Assembly (NCBI GenBank): GCA_021789795.1
Contig: JAJYJA010000043.1
Span: 1 to 15,568 of the forward strand
Reading direction: 5' to 3'
Length of the DNA stretch: 15,568 nt
From: Deltaproteobacteria bacterium
GTDB lineage: Bacteria > Desulfobacterota > Desulfobulbia > Desulfobulbales > VMSU01
Below the pieces are notes generated by a model, which ran no database searches, was not told the origin of the DNA, and saw only the letters and a program-made list of their open reading frames with translations. Positions 14,195 through 15,568 of this stretch are shown one piece after another. Position 1 is the stretch's first letter. Each line of letters begins with the position of its first letter. The position numbers were made by a program, and so were the translations under genes.

Positions 14195-14223
14195 TTGCCC
14201 GGTCCCCGGCATTTTGCTACATT
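14195..14223 (+). promoter_or_regulatory. Candidate sigma-70-type promoter for the MFS transporter
   Basis: TTGCCC (14195-14200) and TACATT (14218-14223) are 17 nt apart, and TGC directly precedes the -10-like box. The pair lies 43 bp before the ATG at 14266. Each hexamer matches 4 of 6 consensus bases, so the call is tentative. Confidence 0.33.
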
Positions 14224-14265
14224 GATGACTCATTAGCGGCCCAATCACCAGGAGTCAAGGCGGGG

Positions 14266-15459
14266 ATGGAACAGGATCGACCACTATGGGGATTTTCCAG
14301 CAACGTGCTGGTCGCGGGTTTGGTCAGCCTGTTGATGGACATCAGCTCGGAGATGATCTACCCTCTGGTGCCGCTCTTTCTGTCCACCGTCCTGGGGGTG
14401 AACGTGACGGTGATCGGCCTGATCGAGGGGGTGGCCGAGGCCGTCGCCAGTCTGCTCAAGGGGGTATCCGGGCGTCTCTCCGATCATCTTGGGCGGCGCA
14501 AGGGGCTGATGCTCGCCGGTTACGCCATCTCCAGCCTGAGCCGGCCCCTGATGGCCACCGCCGTTCTCTGGCAGCAGGTGCTGGCCGCCCGGCTGATCGA
14601 CCGGCTGGGCAAGGGGGTGCGTACCGCCCCTCGGGACGCGATCATCGCCGAATCCACCGCCCCGACGCATCTGGGCCGGGCCTTCAGCCTGCACCGGGCC
14701 ATGGATACCGCCGGGGCGGTGTTGGGGCCGGGGCTGGCCATCTGGCTCCTGTCCCGGCTCGGCAACAACGCCTACCAGACCGTTTTCTGGCTCGCCACCC
14801 TTCCGGCCCTGGGGGCGGTGGTCGTGGTCGCCGTGGGCATTAGCGAGCCTAGGCCCGGCCAGCAGCGGCCGGCACCAAGCGGGGGGCGGCCCGCTTGGGC
14901 GGCCTTTTCCTGGCGCACCAAGCTGTTTATCGCCATCGCCGCCCTGTTTGCCTTTGGCAACTCAAGCGATGCCTTTCTCATCCTGCGGGCCCGGCAGGCC
15001 GGGGTGGGGGCGGTGGCCATTCCGGCGGTGTATCTGGTCTTCAACCTGGTTTATTCCCTGTCGGCCTTCCCCGCCGGTTGGGCGGCGGACCGTCTGGGTA
15101 AGCGGCGGGTAATCCTGCTCGGCTTCCTGCTGTTTGCCGGGCTGTACTGGGGCTTCGCCCGGGTGTCGAGCCGGGGCGGGTTGTGGGGGCTGTTTGCCCT
15201 ATACGGGCTGTTCATGGGCTTGACCGAGGGGGTGCAGAAGGCGTTCTTGGCCGCCATCACCACTCCTTCCGGCAAGGCCACCGCCTTTGGCGTTTATGCC
15301 ACCGCCACTGGGCTCGCCACCCTGCCCGCCAGCCTGATCGGCGGCTGGCTGTGGGAGCATGTCTCTCCGGCCGCGACCTTTTATTTCGGGGCAGGCACCG
15401 CCAGTCTGGCGGCGCTGCTCTTTGCGACGTTCATGTTTGATGATCTCGCAAAAAGGTAG
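14266..15459 (+). CDS. Major facilitator superfamily transporter
   Basis: This is a 397-residue, roughly 12-helix inner-membrane transporter. The helix 2-3 loop has the MFS motif GRLSDHLGRRKG (69-80) and the second half has the matching GWAADRLGKRR (271-281), reflecting the two-fold repeat of the fold. RLIDRLGKGVRTAPRDAIIAES (109-130) is a conserved block of a subfamily of uncharacterised transporters; I recall it from MJ1317-like proteins but cannot confirm this. Substrate is unknown and could be a drug or small metabolite. The start at ATG 14266 is chosen over an upstream in-frame ATG at 14176, because the extra 30 residues look non-coding and GGAG lies 11 nt before 14266. It is transcribed away from fliK and appears monocistronic. 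Confidence 0.9.
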   Translation: MEQDRPLWGFSSNVLVAGLVSLLMDISSEMIYPLVPLFLSTVLGVNVTVIGLIEGVAEAVASLLKGVSGRLSDHLGRRKGLMLAGYAISSLSRPLMATAVLWQQVLAARLIDRLGKGVRTAPRDAIIAESTAPTHLGRAFSLHRAMDTAGAVLGPGLAIWLLSRLGNNAYQTVFWLATLPALGAVVVVAVGISEPRPGQQRPAPSGGRPAWAAFSWRTKLFIAIAALFAFGNSSDAFLILRARQAGVGAVAIPAVYLVFNLVYSLSAFPAGWAADRLGKRRVILLGFLLFAGLYWGFARVSSRGGLWGLFALYGLFMGLTEGVQKAFLAAITTPSGKATAFGVYATATGLATLPASLIGGWLWEHVSPAATFYFGAGTASLAALLFATFMFDDLAKR

Positions 15460-15490
15460 CCGATGGCTAAGCAAAAGGGCCGATATACAA

Positions 15491-15563
15491 GGCGCGGGGT
15501 GTGTTTGGCGAGTGAGGCCATACAGAGAGATGGTATGCCGAACGAGCCAAACCGCCACGCGCC
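15491..15563. repeat. Long imperfect inverted repeat at the window end
   Basis: The left arm 15491-15523 and the reverse complement of 15533-15563 share GGCGCG, GTTTGGC and the terminal ATAC; with two single-base gaps they agree at about 25 of 31 aligned positions. The loop is 9 nt (15524-15532). No T-run follows, so it is not an obvious terminator for the MFS gene 31 bp upstream. It could be a REP/MITE-type element, a protein-binding dyad or a structured RNA. The 109 bp after the MFS stop show no reading frame. Confidence 0.6.
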
Positions 15564-15568
15564 GCAGT

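Larger units (their letters stand above)
13910..14265. other. 356-bp divergent intergenic region between fliK and the MFS gene
   Basis: No credible reading frame is seen here. It contains the fliK ribosome binding site (13919-13924), a sigma-54 promoter (13991-14005) for the minus strand, a GC-rich hairpin (14080-14099) and a weak candidate promoter for the MFS gene (14195-14223). The stretch 14007-14190 is where an enhancer-binding activator of sigma-54 would be expected to bind, but I see no recognisable enhancer repeat. Confidence 0.6.

Noticed and set aside
14176..14265. Thirty-residue N-terminal extension of the MFS transporter
   Set aside because: It is not hydrophobic or family-like, covers the candidate promoter, and the internal ATG at 14266 gives the standard MFS N terminus.
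15491..15563. Integron attC site
   Set aside because: The folded repeat lacks the RYYYAAC/GTTRRRY core boxes at its ends, and no integrase or cassette array is visible.

Overview
The window is about 15.6 kb of GC-rich bacterial chromosome, and almost every gene in it can be recognised. The gene set suggests a flagellated Gram-negative bacterium of the old Deltaproteobacteria (Desulfobacterota). It combines a Tol envelope system with a proline-rich TolA, a CooC-type CO dehydrogenase maturation ATPase, a sigma-54 flagellar promoter and a haem-binding lipoprotein. The lineage is inferred from gene style, not from a marker gene.

Left edge (1-205): the AT-richer end of a broken IS66-family transposase runs into unrelated sequence and then into a REP-like inverted repeat (108-180). 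Minus-strand cluster (2733 to 206): a CaaX-type M48 membrane zinc protease, a DUF2156 (LPG_synthase_C-like) protein and a small mono-haem c-type cytochrome lipoprotein, tightly packed and probably cotranscribed.

Plus-strand operon (3014 to 8323): tolQ, tolR, tolA, tolB, cpoB, then a cooC-like ATPase starting 4 nt after cpoB. TolQ and TolR form the proton-driven motor. TolA links it across the periplasm to TolB and the outer membrane, and CpoB ties the system to peptidoglycan synthesis. The usual pal gene between tolB and cpoB is absent. A strong 19-bp hairpin (8344-8395) serves as terminator for this operon and for the flagellar genes converging on it.

Minus-strand flagellar operon (13909 to 8425): fliK (hook-length control), flgD (hook cap) and a very large flgE (hook protein, 945 residues). 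It is preceded by an exact match to the sigma-54 consensus at 13991-14005. FlgE carries three diverged copies of a module of about 100 residues in its middle, and FliK also shows three related helical segments.

Right edge: a divergently oriented major facilitator superfamily transporter (14266-15459), then a long imperfect inverted repeat (15491-15563) at the window end. I found no CRISPR array, tRNA, rRNA or intact mobile element. The best leads are the missing pal with cooC attached to the tol operon, the modular giant hook protein, and the two non-coding inverted repeats at the window ends.
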